Source of the DNA: an uncultured Clostridium sp.
Lineage (GTDB): Bacteria; Bacillota; Clostridia; Clostridiales; Clostridiaceae
Length of the DNA stretch: 64,000 nucleotides
NCBI RefSeq assembly: GCF_947039605.1
Contig: NZ_CAMQZG010000003.1
Span: 49,529-113,528, forward strand
Direction: 5' to 3'
In this document: piece by piece, positions 7,634 through 15,806 of the stretch
How positions within the stretch are numbered: the stretch's first letter is position 1
Layout: the number at the start of each line of letters is the position of its first letter
Made by a program: the position numbers and the translations under genes
Notes under the pieces: generated by a model
The model's database searches: none
Told to the model about the DNA's origin: nothing
The model's input: only the letters and a program-made list of their open reading frames with translations

Positions 7634-9559
7634 ATGATTGTTTTAAGTTGTAAAAATATTAAAAAAAGTTTTGGAATAGATGAAGTTTTAAGAGATATTA
7701 CTTTTGGTATAAACGAAGGTGATAAAGTTGGTCTTATTGGTGGTAATGGTGAGGGTAAATCTACCCTATTTAAAATATTAACTAAACAGTCATCATCTGA
7801 TTCTGGTGAATTATTTATAGATAGAAGTAAAACTATTGGTTATCTTTCTCAAAATTTAGCCCTTAACGAATCTATTACTATATATGATGAAATGTTATCT
7901 ATTTTTTCAAAAATTACAGACCTTGAAAAAAGACTTATAATACTTGAAGAAAAAATGAATGAACCTTATGACATCGCTAAAGAAGAATATCACAATAAAC
8001 TTATAAAAGAATATACTACATCTCAAGAAATTCTAGAAAATATAGGTGGATATACTTATAAAGGAGAAATCTCAAGAGTTTTAAAAGGACTTGGATTTTT
8101 TGAAAATGATTATGCTACACAAATATCAACTTTAAGTGGTGGACAAAAAACTAGAGTTGCTTTATGTAAACTTCTTTTATCTAAACCAGATATACTTCTA
8201 CTTGATGAACCTACTAACCATCTTGATTTAAATGCTATAGAATGGCTTGAGGAATACTTAACAAATTATAAAGGAACTATTTTTGTTATATCTCATGATA
8301 GATTCTTCCTTGATGCTATTACAAATGCAACATATGAACTTATGAATGGAAAAATAAGTACATATAATGCTAGTTATACTAAATTTTTAGCACTTAGAGA
8401 AAAAGATTTAGAAGCTAAAGTAAAAGCTTATAAACTGCAACAAGTAGAAATCAAACGTCAAGAGGATATAATTGAAAAGTTCCGTTCATTTAATAGAGAA
8501 AAAAGTATTAAAGCTGCTGAAAGTCGTGAAAAAGTTCTTGATAAAATGGATAGGCTTGACGCTCCAGAGCTTGCAAGACGTGCTACAAGAATAAAATTTG
8601 AAACTGAAGTAACAAGTGGAAATGATGTTCTTGCGATAAATGATTTAAAAAAGAGTTTTGGTACTAAACAATTATTTGAAAATATTTCATTTGAAGTTAA
8701 GCGTGGCGAACAAGTTGCTCTAATTGGTGAAAATGGTAGAGGTAAAACTACTTTACTTAAAATCTTACTTGGAAAAATCGAACCCGATTCTGGAGTATGT
8801 GCTATTGGTAGAAATGTTACTCTTGGTTACTATGATCAAGAACAGTCAGACCTTAACCTTGAAAAAACTATAATTGATGAAATTTGGGATGCCTTCCCCA
8901 AAATGACCACAACTGAACTTAGAAATGCACTTGCATCTTTCCTATTTACAGGTGATGATGTCTTTAAAGAAATTTCTCTTTTAAGTGGTGGAGAAAAGTG
9001 TAGAATTAATCTTTTAAAGCTAATGTTATCTAAGCCTAATTTTCTGCTTTTAGATGAGCCTACTAACCATCTAGATATAATGTCTAGAGAAGCCCTAGAA
9101 GATGCTATTTTAAGCTATAACGGAACTTTAGTAGTTATTTCTCACGATAGATACTTTTTAAACAAAGTTATCACTAAAATTTTAGAGCTTGAGGAAAATT
9201 CTATAAATACTTATCTTGGAAATTATAGTTACTATGCTGAGAAGAAAGAAAATCCTAATAGATTTGAAACTTTTGACACATCTGATGGTAATAAAACTAA
9301 AACTCAAGTTAAAGATGAAAGAAAAAAGAAAAAAGAACAAGAAAAATTAACAAAAGCTAGTAAAAATAAAATTAAAAATATAGAAAAAGAAATTTCTGAT
9401 CTTGAGGAAAAGCTTGAACTTTTGCAAGAAGATTTATGTAAAGAAGAAGTTTATTCAAATCCTACTGAAAGTGAAAGAGTTAATAAAGATATCTCTTCTA
9501 ATGAAGATTTACTTGCATCACTTTATCAGACTTGGGAAGAATTACAAATAGAAGAATAA
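7634..9559 (+). CDS. ABC-F family ATPase, Uup/YdiF-like
   Basis: A 641-residue soluble protein with two ABC ATPase domains and no membrane segment, the ABC-F class of ribosome-associated translation factors. Domain 1 has Walker A GGNGEGKST (residues 36-44), LSGGQKTR and LLLLDEPTNHLD; domain 2 has GENGRGKTT, LSGGEKCR and FLLLDEPTNHLD. All catalytic motifs are intact. A charged linker joins them (P-site tRNA interaction motif region), and a Lys/Glu-rich coiled-coil of about 80 residues at the C-terminus is typical of Uup/YdiF. An 8-base inverted repeat (7591-7598 with 7607-7614) lies in the leader just before the AAAAGGAG site. Role in resistance versus housekeeping is undecided. Confidence 0.92.
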   Translation: MIVLSCKNIKKSFGIDEVLRDITFGINEGDKVGLIGGNGEGKSTLFKILTKQSSSDSGELFIDRSKTIGYLSQNLALNESITIYDEMLSIFSKITDLEKRLIILEEKMNEPYDIAKEEYHNKLIKEYTTSQEILENIGGYTYKGEISRVLKGLGFFENDYATQISTLSGGQKTRVALCKLLLSKPDILLLDEPTNHLDLNAIEWLEEYLTNYKGTIFVISHDRFFLDAITNATYELMNGKISTYNASYTKFLALREKDLEAKVKAYKLQQVEIKRQEDIIEKFRSFNREKSIKAAESREKVLDKMDRLDAPELARRATRIKFETEVTSGNDVLAINDLKKSFGTKQLFENISFEVKRGEQVALIGENGRGKTTLLKILLGKIEPDSGVCAIGRNVTLGYYDQEQSDLNLEKTIIDEIWDAFPKMTTTELRNALASFLFTGDDVFKEISLLSGGEKCRINLLKLMLSKPNFLLLDEPTNHLDIMSREALEDAILSYNGTLVVISHDRYFLNKVITKILELEENSINTYLGNYSYYAEKKENPNRFETFDTSDGNKTKTQVKDERKKKKEQEKLTKASKNKIKNIEKEISDLEEKLELLQEDLCKEEVYSNPTESERVNKDISSNEDLLASLYQTWEELQIEE

Positions 9560-9561
9560 CC

Positions 9562-9592
9562 AAAAGAAGGTGGGATAATCCCACCTTCTTTT
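9562..9592 (+). terminator. terminator of the ABC-F gene
   Basis: Perfect 13-base stem AAAAGAAGGTGGG/CCCACCTTCTTTT with a 5-base loop, two bases after the stop codon. Confidence 0.85.
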
Positions 9593-9625
9593 AAAATAAA
9601 AAAATTATTATTAATAAATGTTATT

Positions 9626-10165
9626 TTATCTTCTACAACAATATTTACAAAGAACTTTCTTAACTGCATCTTCTGCTGCCTTATCAATCATTTTCTTTAA
9701 ACATCTATCCATTTGTCTTAATTTATTTATAACATATACTCTTTGGCATTTTGTGCTATCTGTTATACAAAACTCTCTACCTGGATAATATTCAGGACAT
9801 TCAAATACACACTCATCTACAACCTGTTGTATTCTGTATAATCCATTTTCTAAACAATTAAATTCAACTTTTCCCTTACAATCAGTTTTTTTGCTTGATA
9901 CTAACTTCTCACAACCATCCTCAATTAAATATAAGTTAAACGGAACTCCACTTATTGGATCTCCATCAGAACAGTTTAACAAAGAAAAAACCTCAACTCT
10001 TCCCATTGATGGTAGTGGTTTATAAGTTGGTCTACAACAGCTCATACAACTTGTATCTATTGTATCTTCTAAACAACAATCTTCCTCTGGTTCGTTATTT
10101 GCACATTCACAATTATCAATCCATTCACTAGGATTTTGACAATTCATATATTCTTCAAAGTTCAT
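9626..10165 (-). CDS. Cys-rich protein with a prealbumin/SpaA-like domain
   Basis: A 179-residue acidic, Cys-rich protein with no signal peptide. Residues 1-50 hold many Cys (NCECANNEPEEDCC, CMSCCRPTYKP). Residues about 55-130 (GRVEVFSLLNCSDGDPISGVPFNL... region, ending ENGLYRIQQVV) read like a SpaA/Cna-B type beta-sandwich with the usual GVPFNLY start, TDCKGKVEF turn and GLYRIQQ strand. The C-terminus is basic and ends CKYCCRR. Intracellular Cys-rich proteins of this kind in clostridia are often spore coat or exosporium components; that is inference. AAGGAGGTAA precedes the ATG. It stands alone between a terminator and the DUF1836 gene. Confidence 0.7.
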   Translation of the reverse strand: MNFEEYMNCQNPSEWIDNCECANNEPEEDCCLEDTIDTSCMSCCRPTYKPLPSMGRVEVFSLLNCSDGDPISGVPFNLYLIEDGCEKLVSSKKTDCKGKVEFNCLENGLYRIQQVVDECVFECPEYYPGREFCITDSTKCQRVYVINKLRQMDRCLKKMIDKAAEDAVKKVLCKYCCRR

Positions 10166-10252
10166 AACTTTACCTCCTTAGTAAATTTTAAATATTACGA
10201 CCTTTACTTAATATATATATATGAATGTGACTTACTTAGGGTGATAGTTTTT

Positions 10253-10810
10253 TTATTTTTCCTTATTATTATCTATAATTTTTTCTGCAAGCCTTCTATA
10301 CATATTAGCTTTATTAATAAGTGTTGTAACCATTATCACATCTTGCTCTTTTTCATCACTCACAAAATCATTTTTCATCTTATTCTCTATACTTTCGACT
10401 TCTTTTTGAAAGTCATATGCATTTTTAGTGTTCATTGCTAAATAGCTATTATAAATTCCATCTAAATTTATCTCTTTATTATCTGCAAAACTCGTAACTA
10501 CACATTCTACTACGTCTTTAATATCAGAAATCGAAAGCCCTCCTTTTAATTGATAAATTATGCTCATTAAAATTATATGCTCTTTAGTATACTTTTTTTT
10601 AGTTACAGGCATCAATAATTTACCCTTCACATAATTATTAATCATTGTTTTTGTTAGTATTTTATCTTCTTGAGTTCTTTTATAATTATCTAATTTAGAT
10701 TCAAATAATTGTATGACTTGGTCCATATATAAATCTATTTCTGGTATTTCTTTAAGCTCTATATTATCTAGTAAATTTAACTCTTCTATATTTTTTTCTA
10801 ACATTCTCAT
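10253..10810 (-). CDS. DUF1836 family putative transcriptional regulator
   Basis: A 185-residue soluble protein with the DUF1836 core: KILTKTMINNYVKGKLL, PVTKKKYTKEHI and LKGGLSISDIKDVV. These helices look MerR-like (a winged HTH with a following helix), and the family includes Bacillus subtilis YkrK, reported as a regulator. The ATG at 10810 follows AGAGGTG. It is divergent from the hemolysin III gene. Matching palindromes lie just inside the predicted transcription start of each gene, so autoregulation plus control of trhA is a reasonable hypothesis. No ligand-binding domain is obvious in the C-terminal half. Confidence 0.85.
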   Translation of the reverse strand: MRMLEKNIEELNLLDNIELKEIPEIDLYMDQVIQLFESKLDNYKRTQEDKILTKTMINNYVKGKLLMPVTKKKYTKEHIILMSIIYQLKGGLSISDIKDVVECVVTSFADNKEINLDGIYNSYLAMNTKNAYDFQKEVESIENKMKNDFVSDEKEQDVIMVTTLINKANMYRRLAEKIIDNNKEK

Positions 10811-10824
10811 TTCAACACCTCTTG

Positions 10825-10863
10825 ATGTAGTTTTTAAAACTATCTTTAGGCTTAATTATATCA
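10825..10863 (-). promoter_or_regulatory. DUF1836 gene extended -10 promoter with palindromic operator candidate
   Basis: On the minus strand TGATATAAT (10855-10863) is an extended -10 element, placing +1 near 10848. Just downstream, between +1 and the ribosome binding site, is ATGTAGTTTT-T-AAAACTAT (10825-10843). It shares the 18-base core ATGTAGTTTTnAAAACTA with the larger palindrome at 10951-10979. Confidence 0.55.
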
Positions 10864-10911
10864 GAAAAAATAAATTTTACTTTATCTTTTATAAACTTTT
10901 TTAAAATAATA

Positions 10912-10979
10912 TTGACAACAAAGCTTTTTTATCAGATAATCATATTATAACGACATGTAGTTTTGAAAACTACATGTCG
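10912..10979 (+). promoter_or_regulatory. trhA promoter and perfect 29-base palindrome
   Basis: TTGACA (10912-10917) and GATAAT (10935-10940) with a 17-base spacer form a near-consensus sigma-A promoter, +1 near 10947. CGACATGTAGTTTT (10951-10964) is the exact reverse complement of AAAACTACATGTCG (10966-10979) around a single G. It begins about 4 bases into the transcript, so it may be an operator or a leader hairpin. Confidence 0.65.
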
Positions 10980-11011
10980 AAATCTAGGTATTTATAAAAG
11001 GGGATGTTTTT

Positions 11012-11668
11012 GTGAATAATAATCATTTTAGAGAACCAATAAATGGATTTACTCATTTAATTGGTGCCATTTTTTCTTTAATAGCTCTTATAGCTATGCT
11101 TATAAAAGTTACTACTTTAAATTTAAATATAGGTCTAGCACTTACTTCTGCTGCTATTTTTGGAATAAGTCTTATTTTACTTTATAGCGCATCTGCTACC
11201 TATCATTTAGTAATGGCAAAAGATTCTACTATAGCCTTCCTTAGACGACTAGACCATTCAATGATATTTATCTTGATAGGTGGAACTTATATTCCTTTTT
11301 GCCTTTTAGTCTTACAAGGTACTACTAGAATTGTTTTTACAACCATAATCATAGTTTTAACAGTAGCTGGTATCTTATTTAAAATGGTTTGGTTTAGTTG
11401 CCCTAGATGGTTATCAACAGGTATCTATATTGGAATGGGATGGTTTGCTGTTTTCTTAATATCTCCTTTATATCATGAAATTTCATTAGCAGGTGTATTA
11501 TGGCTTGTATCTGGTGGTATAGCTTATACTATTGGTGGGGTTATCTATGCTGTTAAACCTAAATTTCTTGAATTTAAATACCTTGGATTCCATGAGATTT
11601 TCCACTTGTTTATAATGGCTGGAAGTTTATTTCACTTTATATGTGTTTACTTCTACGTTTTTAGATAA
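11012..11668 (+). CDS. trhA: hemolysin III / TrhA-type membrane protein
   Basis: A 218-residue integral membrane protein of the PAQR/hemolysin III family with seven hydrophobic segments. Family signatures are the N-terminal EPINGFTHLIGA with its conserved His, the SATYH motif after the second segment (YSASATYHLV), RRLDHSMIFILIGGTY, and a C-terminal FHEIFHLF with paired His likely to bind a metal. The GTG at 11012 is the start: AAAAGGGG lies eight bases upstream and the intervening ATG at 11004 runs straight into a stop. The protein is linked to membrane lipid homeostasis in other bacteria; haemolysis is not implied. Likely controlled by the palindrome in its leader. Confidence 0.92.
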   Translation: MNNNHFREPINGFTHLIGAIFSLIALIAMLIKVTTLNLNIGLALTSAAIFGISLILLYSASATYHLVMAKDSTIAFLRRLDHSMIFILIGGTYIPFCLLVLQGTTRIVFTTIIIVLTVAGILFKMVWFSCPRWLSTGIYIGMGWFAVFLISPLYHEISLAGVLWLVSGGIAYTIGGVIYAVKPKFLEFKYLGFHEIFHLFIMAGSLFHFICVYFYVFR

Positions 11669-11670
11669 AA

Positions 11671-11702
11671 AAAGATGCATTCAATTTGAATGCATCTTTT
11701 TA
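11671..11702. terminator. bidirectional terminator
   Basis: AAAGATGCATTCAA (11671-11684) pairs with TTGAATGCATCTTT (11686-11699); A-run before and T-run after. Shared by trhA and the convergent LysR gene. Confidence 0.85.
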
Positions 11703-12560
11703 TTTATAAGCTTTTACTTCATCAATAAAAGCTTTCATAGTATTAGATAAAAATTTATCTTGATGATATACAAACTTAAAATCTCTTTTAATTTTATCCA
11801 TCCCCTCTATTACTACTTCTTCTAATACTCCACTCTCTATTTTCTTTTGTGCACATATGTATGGAACACAAGCTATTCCAAGACCAACTTCTACTACTTT
11901 TAAAATAGCTTCAGTACTACCAAGTTCCATCAATATATTATAATCAACTTGATTTGTTCTAAGATTGCTTTCAACAACGGTTCTTGTCCCACTACCTTCT
12001 TCTCTCATAATCAATGATAATTTTTTATCTCTATCTGCAATATGCTCTTTAGACTTTATAAAAATCAATTTATCTTTAATTATATTCTCTTCTATGAGCT
12101 CTAAGCATTTAACATCACCTTCTACAAAGGCTATATCAACTTCATTATCTATTATCATTTTTTCTATTGATGTAGTATTTTCAATTACAATTGAAATTTC
12201 CACATTAGCATTCTTAGTTAAAAAATGTTTAACTATCTTTGGAAGGATATATACTCCGATAGTAGTACTAGCCCCCACTCTAACTCTTCCGCTAATATTA
12301 TTTTTTGTATTTTCTAAAGTAACTTTTACTTCATCATATAAGTTTAAAATTCTTTTAACATATTTCAAGTAAACTTCCCCCTCATAAGTTAAATGAATTC
12401 TTTTACCAATCCTATCAAATAAACTTACTCCGAGTTCTCTTTCCATTTCTTTTATAGCTTGACTAACTGATGGCTGACTTATATATAATTTTTTTCCAAC
12501 CACTGTCATATTCAATGAATTTGCGGTTTCATAAAATATATTTAATTTTCTAAAATTCAT
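11700..12560 (-). CDS. LysR-family transcriptional regulator, CysL/YwfK-like
   Basis: A 286-residue LysR regulator. The winged HTH occupies residues 1-60 (SLNMTVVGKKLYISQPSVSQ, AIKEMERELGVSLFDR), followed by a linker helix and an effector-binding domain of periplasmic-binding-protein type (GRVRVGASTTIGVYILPKIV, LGIACVPYICA near the end). REEGSGTRTVVE resembles the ligand-contact loop of CysL/CbbR-like members. It lies 12 bases downstream of a small membrane-protein gene on the same strand and is probably co-transcribed with it, unlike the usual divergent LysR arrangement, so its target is not evident from position. Confidence 0.9.
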   Translation of the reverse strand: MNFRKLNIFYETANSLNMTVVGKKLYISQPSVSQAIKEMERELGVSLFDRIGKRIHLTYEGEVYLKYVKRILNLYDEVKVTLENTKNNISGRVRVGASTTIGVYILPKIVKHFLTKNANVEISIVIENTTSIEKMIIDNEVDIAFVEGDVKCLELIEENIIKDKLIFIKSKEHIADRDKKLSLIMREEGSGTRTVVESNLRTNQVDYNILMELGSTEAILKVVEVGLGIACVPYICAQKKIESGVLEEVVIEGMDKIKRDFKFVYHQDKFLSNTMKAFIDEVKAYK

Positions 12561-12572
12561 AAAATTTACCCT

Positions 12573-12863
12573 CTAATCTTTTTTTATATCCTCAAAATCA
12601 ACATCTATAACAGTTCCATTAAAGTTGTCCTCTTCATTGATTTCTTCTTCTTTTGTTTTTGTTTCTTCTTTCTCACCTGTACTAAACTTCGTACCTGCAT
12701 CATTATCTTCTTTATACTGCTTTATTATCTTTTTCATTTTATATCTTGAATAAAACCAAATCCCTGCGATTAATATAATTATCACTGGCAATATTTTGAA
12801 AAATAATTTAGCCGCAACAACAATGACTATTATTGATATTATTATTTTTAATATACTCTTCAT
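12573..12863 (-). CDS. small membrane protein with acidic tail, unknown
   Basis: A 96-residue protein with two closely spaced hydrophobic segments (residues 3-20 and 23-42), then a basic patch SRYKMKKIIKQY and a highly acidic, Lys/Glu-rich cytoplasmic tail ending VIDVDFEDIKKD. The ATG at 12863 is preceded by a GAAGGGATG site. It is the first gene of a likely two-gene unit with the LysR regulator (12-base gap). I do not recognise a family; the tail pattern is common in small clostridial envelope proteins without known function. Confidence 0.7.
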   Translation of the reverse strand: MKSILKIIISIIVIVVAAKLFFKILPVIIILIAGIWFYSRYKMKKIIKQYKEDNDAGTKFSTGEKEETKTKEEEINEEDNFNGTVIDVDFEDIKKD

Positions 12864-13000
12864 AACATCCCTTCACTTTCAGATATTTTTATTAATTATA
12901 TCATAGTAAAAAGATTTTTAAAAATCTTAAAATTTTATTTATAATATTTAGACTTTATGTAAAAAATAATTATATAACTTTCAAGAAAAGAGGAATTAAA

Positions 13001-13708
13001 ATGTTAAAAAAATTTATTTTTTGTTTTATATCACTAATAGTATTTTTAGGTTTTTCCAATAGTTTAGTATTCGCAGAGGAAACTACTAATGAAAAACTTA
13101 TATATCTAACCTTTGATGATGGGTTATCCCCTCATATGACAGATACCTTTATAGAAATTTTAAATGAAGAAGGTGTTAAAGCTACCTTTTTTGTTATAGG
13201 AAATACTTTAGAGGACAATCAGCTTACCTTAAAAAAGTTAGTTGATTCTGGTCACGCACTAGGGCTTCATACATATTCGCATAAAGGTGATTTAATTTAT
13301 AAATCTCGTAGTGCCTTTTTAGATGAGATGCTCAAAACTCAATCTATCATAAAAGATTTAACGGGTCTTACTGTAAATATAATTCGTTTTCCTTTTGGTA
13401 GTATAAATCATTATTTTAAGTTAAACCAAGAATGGATTGATATGTTACATGATAATAATATGAAAATTTATGATTGGAATGTTGACACTCATGATGGCGA
13501 CCATTATGGAAATTCACCTTATAATATTTTCAAAGCCACAGTTGATACAAAAGATACTATAATCCTCCTTATGCACTGTACAGAACTTAATAAGAACTCT
13601 GCTAGTGCTTTAAAAGAAACCATTAAATATTATAAAGAACATGGCTATACATTTAAAGTAATAGATGATTCTACACCTGAAATGTATTCCTTTAAAAACA
13701 AAAAATAA
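13001..13708 (+). CDS. secreted polysaccharide deacetylase (NodB/CE4)
   Basis: A 235-residue CE4 deacetylase acting on cell-wall or other N-acetylated glycans outside the cell. Residues 1-26 form a signal peptide (MLKKFIFCFISLIVFLGFSN then LVFAEE). The NodB motifs are present: TFDDG (catalytic base and metal Asp), HTYSH (metal His pair), RFPFG (substrate groove), DWNVDTHDG and ILLMHC with the catalytic His. Length matches a single-domain enzyme without wall-binding repeats. AGAGGAATT precedes the ATG. It is monocistronic, ending at a terminator shared with the hemerythrin gene. Peptidoglycan GlcNAc is the likely substrate but is not proven by sequence. Confidence 0.92.
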   Translation: MLKKFIFCFISLIVFLGFSNSLVFAEETTNEKLIYLTFDDGLSPHMTDTFIEILNEEGVKATFFVIGNTLEDNQLTLKKLVDSGHALGLHTYSHKGDLIYKSRSAFLDEMLKTQSIIKDLTGLTVNIIRFPFGSINHYFKLNQEWIDMLHDNNMKIYDWNVDTHDGDHYGNSPYNIFKATVDTKDTIILLMHCTELNKNSASALKETIKYYKEHGYTFKVIDDSTPEMYSFKNKK

Positions 13709-13736
13709 GCTTTGGTTTCCAAAGCTTATTTCCCTT
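13703..13736. terminator. bidirectional terminator
   Basis: AAATAAGCTTTGG (13703-13715) pairs perfectly with CCAAAGCTTATTT (13719-13731), three-base loop. It includes the deacetylase stop codon. Confidence 0.8.
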
Positions 13737-14279
13737 TTATAAATATTCTTTTTCTAACTTCTCTAATTTTTCTATATAAACTTGTGACCCTTCATTTTCA
13801 ACAATAACACTAAATTTACTATTTAAACTATCTTTACTTTCTTTTGATAAATGTTTATCTGCAAATTCAAATACCACTTTGTCTTCTTTATGTATATGTC
13901 TTTCTAAAAGCCCTACATAACCCATAGCATTTGATATTATATCAAGCCTTGCTATATCATTTCCTAAATTAAAATCGTTTAGGCCAAGCTCTAAGTTTGT
14001 TACTAAAAGTCTTCCTTGGTCATGTTCAACTAACATTCCATATTGTATTGTTTTTCTTATAGCTTCTGGTAATTCTTTAATCATCATATCAAATAAATAA
14101 TCTTCTTCTTTTTTATGATGAATTTTATCAGCATAATTTCTTATGCAATCTATAACAACATAAAAATCATCATAATTTTGTATATCATTTTGTAAAACTT
14201 GATAACTCATAGCCTTAATAACTTTTAATAATCTTTCTACATTTCTATGCTCACTTTTCAAAAATTCTATTGCATTCAT
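13737..14279 (-). CDS. hemerythrin (HHE) domain protein
   Basis: A 180-residue all-helical protein of the hemerythrin family, which binds a di-iron centre and in anaerobes is linked to oxygen or nitric oxide handling. The start at 14279 (MNAIEFLKSEHRN) sits behind AGAGGTG; an upstream in-frame ATG at 14312 has no site and is discarded. Metal-ligand His/Glu residues appear in order: SEHRN, the HHKKEEDYLF stretch, VEHDQGR and ERHIHKEDKVVFEF. It is monocistronic. The NsrR-like regulator and stand-alone reductase elsewhere in the window fit a nitrosative-stress theme, but that link is inference. Confidence 0.9.
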   Translation of the reverse strand: MNAIEFLKSEHRNVERLLKVIKAMSYQVLQNDIQNYDDFYVVIDCIRNYADKIHHKKEEDYLFDMMIKELPEAIRKTIQYGMLVEHDQGRLLVTNLELGLNDFNLGNDIARLDIISNAMGYVGLLERHIHKEDKVVFEFADKHLSKESKDSLNSKFSVIVENEGSQVYIEKLEKLEKEYL

Positions 14280-14314
14280 AAAATACACCTCTTTTTGTCT
14301 ATTTTTCTTCAAAA

Positions 14315-14344
14315 AATAAGAAGTAGCAAAAGCTACTCCTTATT
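14315..14344 (-). terminator. terminator of the 51-residue gene
   Basis: AATAAGAAGTAGC (14315-14327) pairs with GCTACTCCTTATT (14332-14344), one mismatch, AAAA loop; the minus strand continues into a T-run. It overlaps the stop codon of the small gene. Confidence 0.75.
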
Positions 14345-14495
14345 TAACAATAAAAGTATTTTCACTTTCATCCTCTTCATTTTCATTATTGTTTTCATCT
14401 AAACTCTTTTTATATTTTTTGTCATAAACCAAAGATGCTATTAAAGCTGCACTAGCAACTGCTAGTAAAGTAGCTTTTCCTTTTTTTAACTTCAT
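14340..14495 (-). CDS. 51-residue single-span membrane protein
   Basis: A small gene that is easy to miss. From the ATG at 14495 it reads 51 codons to a TAA at 14340-14342, with an AGAGGTGG ribosome binding site upstream. The product starts MKLKKGKATLLAVASAALIA, has one transmembrane helix (about residues 8-24), a basic YDKKYKKS stretch and an acidic Asn/Glu tail (ENEEDESENTFIVK). A dedicated terminator overlaps its stop. The arrangement of good site, sensible composition and terminator supports a real gene. Family and function are unknown. Confidence 0.7.
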   Translation of the reverse strand: MKLKKGKATLLAVASAALIASLVYDKKYKKSLDENNNENEEDESENTFIVK

Positions 14496-14528
14496 AATAA
14501 TTCACCACCTCTTTTTATAACATATATA

Positions 14529-15485
14529 TTAATCTTGGTTTAGTTTATTCACATTCCAATTAGTACTTGCAACTATTTCATTAATTTTTCCAAGACACAT
14601 CTCAGGGTGTATTGTTTGCTCATGTGCTATTGTTAATACTGACATAGCAATTGCGAATTTAACAGTATCTTGTGTTGTTAAATTATTTAAATATCCATAT
14701 CCCATTCCTGAAACAAATGAATCTCCCGCTCCTGTAACATTTATAACTTCTACTTTACCAGAGCTTATTTTTCCATATTCAATTCCATCATTATAGAATA
14801 TTCCATCTGCATCAAGGCTTATAAATACTTTTTCAACACCAAGTGCTCTAAAGTTATTACTAGCCCTGATTAAATCTTCATCATCTATTATTGGGAACCC
14901 AGCTAATATTTCAGCTTCATGTCTATTAGGTTTTATTGTATGGAAATACTTAATAAGATGTTTTACACCATTAGCCTTCTCTGCTGATACAGGGTCTAAA
15001 ATAAACTTTGTATCAAAGTTAGTTAAAAGGTACTCCATGATAACAGGGTTATCTGAATCTAAAACTACATACTCTGCATTTTCAATTATCTCCCTCTTAG
15101 TTTCTATGAACTCTGGGCTCATTCTATCTATACTCTTAACATCAACTACAGCTGAAACCATTTCTCCATATTCATCTAAAATAGCTAAATATGTTGGTGT
15201 AGTCATACCATCTAAAACTAATGAATCTGACATATCATATCCAAATTCTTCACCATGTCTCATCATTGCTTTTCCATTAGCATCATCACCTAAAATTGAT
15301 ATAAACTTTACATTAGCTTCAACTCTTGCCATGTTCTCAGCTATATTTCTACAAACACCACCAAATGACATCTTAACTTCTCCTGGTGTTGAATTATATG
15401 GTCGGTACTTAGCCTTACTAAATCCAAACACATCTACTATTGATACTCCAAATACTAAAATATATGGCTCTTTTCCTATGTTCAT
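14529..15485 (-). CDS. PfkB-family carbohydrate/nucleoside kinase
   Basis: A 318-residue sugar or nucleoside kinase of the ribokinase (PfkB) family. The N-terminal region has the SFGGVCRNIAENMARV substrate-binding pattern (usual GGxxxNxA form), and the C-terminal signature VTGAGDSFVSGMGYGY carries the catalytic Asp and the anion hole. The NxxE-type metal motif appears as PNRHEAEIL. The overall pattern resembles pseudouridine kinases of firmicutes, but substrate cannot be fixed without a partner gene (no pseudouridine glycosidase is adjacent). AGGAGG lies upstream of the ATG. The DUF4250 gene is 30 bases upstream on the same strand and probably co-transcribed. Confidence 0.9.
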   Translation of the reverse strand: MNIGKEPYILVFGVSIVDVFGFSKAKYRPYNSTPGEVKMSFGGVCRNIAENMARVEANVKFISILGDDANGKAMMRHGEEFGYDMSDSLVLDGMTTPTYLAILDEYGEMVSAVVDVKSIDRMSPEFIETKREIIENAEYVVLDSDNPVIMEYLLTNFDTKFILDPVSAEKANGVKHLIKYFHTIKPNRHEAEILAGFPIIDDEDLIRASNNFRALGVEKVFISLDADGIFYNDGIEYGKISSGKVEVINVTGAGDSFVSGMGYGYLNNLTTQDTVKFAIAMSVLTIAHEQTIHPEMCLGKINEIVASTNWNVNKLNQD

Positions 15486-15515
15486 TAAAAAATTCCTCCT
15501 AGTTGCTATCCCATT

Positions 15516-15704
15516 CTACTTAAATTGATTAACTGACTCTATATATTCAAAGTCTTTTTCTTTTAATGTTTTTTCTAATTCTACTTTATCTATATTTAAA
15601 TCATCACAAAGAGAATCTAAACTCGTGTAAAAATCTCTTAATTTCAAATTTACTATGCTTAATAACATATATGGATCCATTGTTTTATAATTATTTATCT
15701 CCAT
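15516..15704 (-). CDS. DUF4250 domain protein
   Basis: A 62-residue soluble protein matching the DUF4250 pattern from end to end: NYKTMDPYMLLSIVNLKLRD, then SLDSLCDDLNID and a C-terminal YIESVNQF. The helical layout resembles a small HTH-like fold, but no function is established for the family. The ATG at 15704 follows GGAGGAGATAT. It is the first gene of a probable two-gene unit with the PfkB kinase downstream. Confidence 0.85.
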   Translation of the reverse strand: MEINNYKTMDPYMLLSIVNLKLRDFYTSLDSLCDDLNIDKVELEKTLKEKDFEYIESVNQFK

Positions 15705-15806
15705 TTATATCTCCTCCATTCTAGCGTGACTTTATAATCATTATATACGACTTTCCTCTCTTCTACAAATGTTTAATACATAAAATATCCACAATTTTTA
15801 TATATA

